The position numbers were made by a program, and so were the translations under genes. The notes beneath the pieces were generated by a model that worked only from the letters and a program-made list of their open reading frames with translations, searched no databases and was not told where the DNA came from. Shown piece by piece: positions 12,069 to 13,716 of a stretch of 13,716 nt of DNA; positions within the stretch are counted from its first letter, which is position 1; every line of letters begins with the position of its first letter. Source of the DNA: CAYSPU01 sp964432995 (GTDB lineage: Bacteria; Verrucomicrobiota; Verrucomicrobiia; Limisphaerales; JAHDYP01); the NCBI GenBank assembly GCA_964432995.1, contig CAYSPU010000159.1, forward strand, positions 1-13,716, given 5' to 3'.

Positions 12069-13716
12069 TCAATGCCCGCCGGAGGCGCCCACGCCGTGCA
12101 GGGCCTCCGCGCGGCTGAGCTTCGGCCAGCCGTAGCCATAGAGGGCGATGATGGCGAAGCAGACCAATGGCATGATGAACCCGCGCGACATGTCGTAGTG
12201 ATCGGCAATCGCGCCCATCACCTTGGGCAGCATGGCGCCGCCCACGATGCCCATGACGATGAAGGCCGACGCCTTCTTCGCCCGGACGCCCAGGCCGAAG
12301 ATGCCGAGGGCGAAGATGGTGGGAAACATGATGGACATGAAGAAGTAGCTCAGGAACACCGCCACTACGGAGAGCCAGCCCAGCTTGCTGAAGACCAGCA
12401 GGCACATGATCACGTTCAACAGACCATACAGGCCCACCATCTTGTGCGCCGAGATCTTCCGCAACAGCGCCGCCCCCGAGACTCGCCCGAGCAGGAAGCA
12501 GATGAAACCGAACGAGGCCAGATTCGCCGCAAAGCGATTGGTCACGCCGATGACGCCGTCCCGATAGGCCAGCTCCTTCGGATAGGCGTCGGCCAGCAAC
12601 AGCCGGTTGAGCCGCGCCTCGTTCCGCGTCTTGGCGTCCTGGGCCAGCAGTTCCTCGGCCGGCTTCTGCAGGGTGATGCCGGCGAACCGTTCGGGGCTGT
12701 AGATGCTCTGTTTCAGGATGAGGCTGTTCAGGTCCTGCATGATGGCGACCCGGGCGGCGGTTTCGCTGGCCGAGCCTTCCTTGAAGTGAGCCAGAATCTG
12801 CAGAGTCGAGCTGGACATGTTCGTCGACAGGAAGGAGGACAAGGGATCTCCCGGCGCGGTGAGCTTGGCGGCCAGGGCGGAGACGTCTTTGAAGTCCGGG
12901 CCGGCAAAGGCGGTGCGGACCTCGACCCATTTGCTGCCCTCCTTCATCCAGGAGGCGGGGAGGGAGGGTGGCTCGGCGGTCATGTAGTTGATCAGGAAGC
13001 TGAAGATGCCCGACTGGGCGGCGACGTAGAAGAACTGGGCCAGCGTGGCGCCCGAGAAATGCTCGTGCGACCAGATGCTGTGATGGGACAGGCGTTTGGT
13101 GACGCCGACCATCCAGATGGCCAAGATCACGAAGGCCACCAGACCGGCAACCACCAGGGTCATGAACAGCGCCGTCTCATCCGTGATGGCCATGCCTCCG
13201 GGATGCGGCAACGCCGAGGCGAACCCCACCAGGTGCGGGCCGAGCCCCAGGCCGCCCAGAACCAGCCAGAAGATCATCCCAAAGACGCCAATCAGCACCG
13301 CCACGTTGCCCAGCAGCAGGAAGTAGGACAGGCCGCGGTTCACCTTCCGGACCTCCGGGGCGGGAACGGCCCTGCCGGCGTCGTCCTTGTCGTCCATATG
13401 GTAATCATCCTCGGCCTTGACGTCCGGCACCGGAGCGAAGAAGAAGACGACCGCGAGGATGAGGACCACCACCGCCACGCCGGCATACGGAATCCAAAGC
13501 GTTTCCGCACCCGTGCTCCGCCCGGAGGCGTCTGTCGCGTAGAAGAACATCCCGCCGGCGATGGGACCGAAGACCCAGCCGACGCCGTTGCACGACTGGG
13601 CGGCGTTGATGCGGGTGGCGGCGTAGCGCGGCGGCCCGAGCACGGTGGTGTAGGGGTTGGCGACCGTTTCCAGGAACGTCAGGCCCGAGGCCACCACGCA
13701 CACCCCGAGCAGGAAG
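12069..13716 (-). CDS. FucP/FHS-type MFS sugar permease with two insertions (5' truncated by window edge)
   Basis: The frame is open to the right edge, so the N-terminal transmembrane helices are missing. The visible 548 residues start FLLGVCVVASGLTFLETVANPYTTVLGPP, the conserved fourth-helix motif of L-fucose:proton symporter relatives, followed by RINAAQSCNGVGWVFGPIAGG. Counting from the GTG at 13703, the central loop (about 96-214) contains an acidic stretch (AEDDYHMDDKDDAG) and two extra hydrophobic helices (about 126-150 and 178-201). After the next helix (GATLAQFFYVAAQSGIFSFLINYM) there is a soluble insertion of about 140 residues (243-385). The last helices, with FGLGVRAKKASAFIVMGIVGGAMLP, resemble FucP again. 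FucP is 438 residues; this exceeds that even truncated. With the GH51 enzyme it may import arabinose or a related sugar; the substrate is unproven. Confidence 0.88.
   Translation of the reverse strand, partial: FLLGVCVVASGLTFLETVANPYTTVLGPPRYAATRINAAQSCNGVGWVFGPIAGGMFFYATDASGRSTGAETLWIPYAGVAVVVLILAVVFFFAPVPDVKAEDDYHMDDKDDAGRAVPAPEVRKVNRGLSYFLLLGNVAVLIGVFGMIFWLVLGGLGLGPHLVGFASALPHPGGMAITDETALFMTLVVAGLVAFVILAIWMVGVTKRLSHHSIWSHEHFSGATLAQFFYVAAQSGIFSFLINYMTAEPPSLPASWMKEGSKWVEVRTAFAGPDFKDVSALAAKLTAPGDPLSSFLSTNMSSSTLQILAHFKEGSASETAARVAIMQDLNSLILKQSIYSPERFAGITLQKPAEELLAQDAKTRNEARLNRLLLADAYPKELAYRDGVIGVTNRFAANLASFGFICFLLGRVSGAALLRKISAHKMVGLYGLLNVIMCLLVFSKLGWLSVVAVFLSYFFMSIMFPTIFALGIFGLGVRAKKASAFIVMGIVGGAMLPKVMGAIADHYDMSRGFIMPLVCFAIIALYGYGWPKLSRAEALHGVGASGGH

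Noticed and set aside
11699..12208. 170-codon N-terminal extension of the GH51 protein overlapping the permease gene
   Set aside because: A good signal peptide starts at ATG 11698, and the upstream part overlaps the end of the permease gene.

Overview
The window is GC-rich and packed with genes. It looks like a chromosomal segment of a Verrucomicrobiota bacterium (possibly the Limisphaerales/Pedosphaera side). That placement is inferred from four things: a secreted FG-GAP/UnbV protein ending in a 'EASTDL..W..I...FYRVV' tail, a FucP-type sugar transporter beside a GH51 arabinofuranosidase, a Phd-like antitoxin starting MKTMTTREFFHTPGL, and intergenic spaces full of short palindromic repeats. 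No rRNA, tRNA, CRISPR array or complete insertion sequence was seen.

Left part, plus strand (1-4181): the C-terminal end of an unidentified protein; a two-gene cassette of a nucleotidyltransferase-like protein (338-880) and a small helical protein (884-1138); a secreted seven-repeat FG-GAP/UnbV protein (1427-3121); and a type II toxin-antitoxin operon, Phd/YefM-like antitoxin (3490-3726) overlapping a PIN-domain toxin (3723-4181), with a 10-bp inverted repeat touching the antitoxin start codon.

Central part, minus strand (4190-8905), read right to left: nusB, a PHP-domain phosphoesterase and ftsY form a tight run with gaps of 12 and 4 nt. Then come ribD and ribE (riboflavin synthase), each preceded by about 300 nt of repeat-rich non-coding DNA. 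These are housekeeping genes for transcription antitermination, RNA/nucleotide turnover, SRP-dependent membrane targeting and riboflavin synthesis. ribBA and ribH are not in the window.

Right part, minus strand (9227-13716): a secreted multidomain GH51 alpha-L-arabinofuranosidase lies downstream of a FucP/FHS-type MFS sugar permease that runs off the right edge. Together they suggest release and uptake of a pentose-type sugar from plant polysaccharide. The permease has two large insertions not expected in FucP.

The most notable non-genic signal is a set of REP-like elements: a GTGG or GTAG foot directly beside a GC-rich hairpin. There are seven clear copies in two families, two pairs of which are arranged head-to-head as BIME-like units. 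They are joined by a 36-nt palindrome, a 7-bp tandem repeat, two copies of a CCCTCACCCC-type hairpin repeat, and a conserved element about 50 nt upstream of both ribE and nusB. No single previously undescribed multi-gene system is evident. The repeats, the enlarged permease and the nucleotidyltransferase cassette are the best leads.
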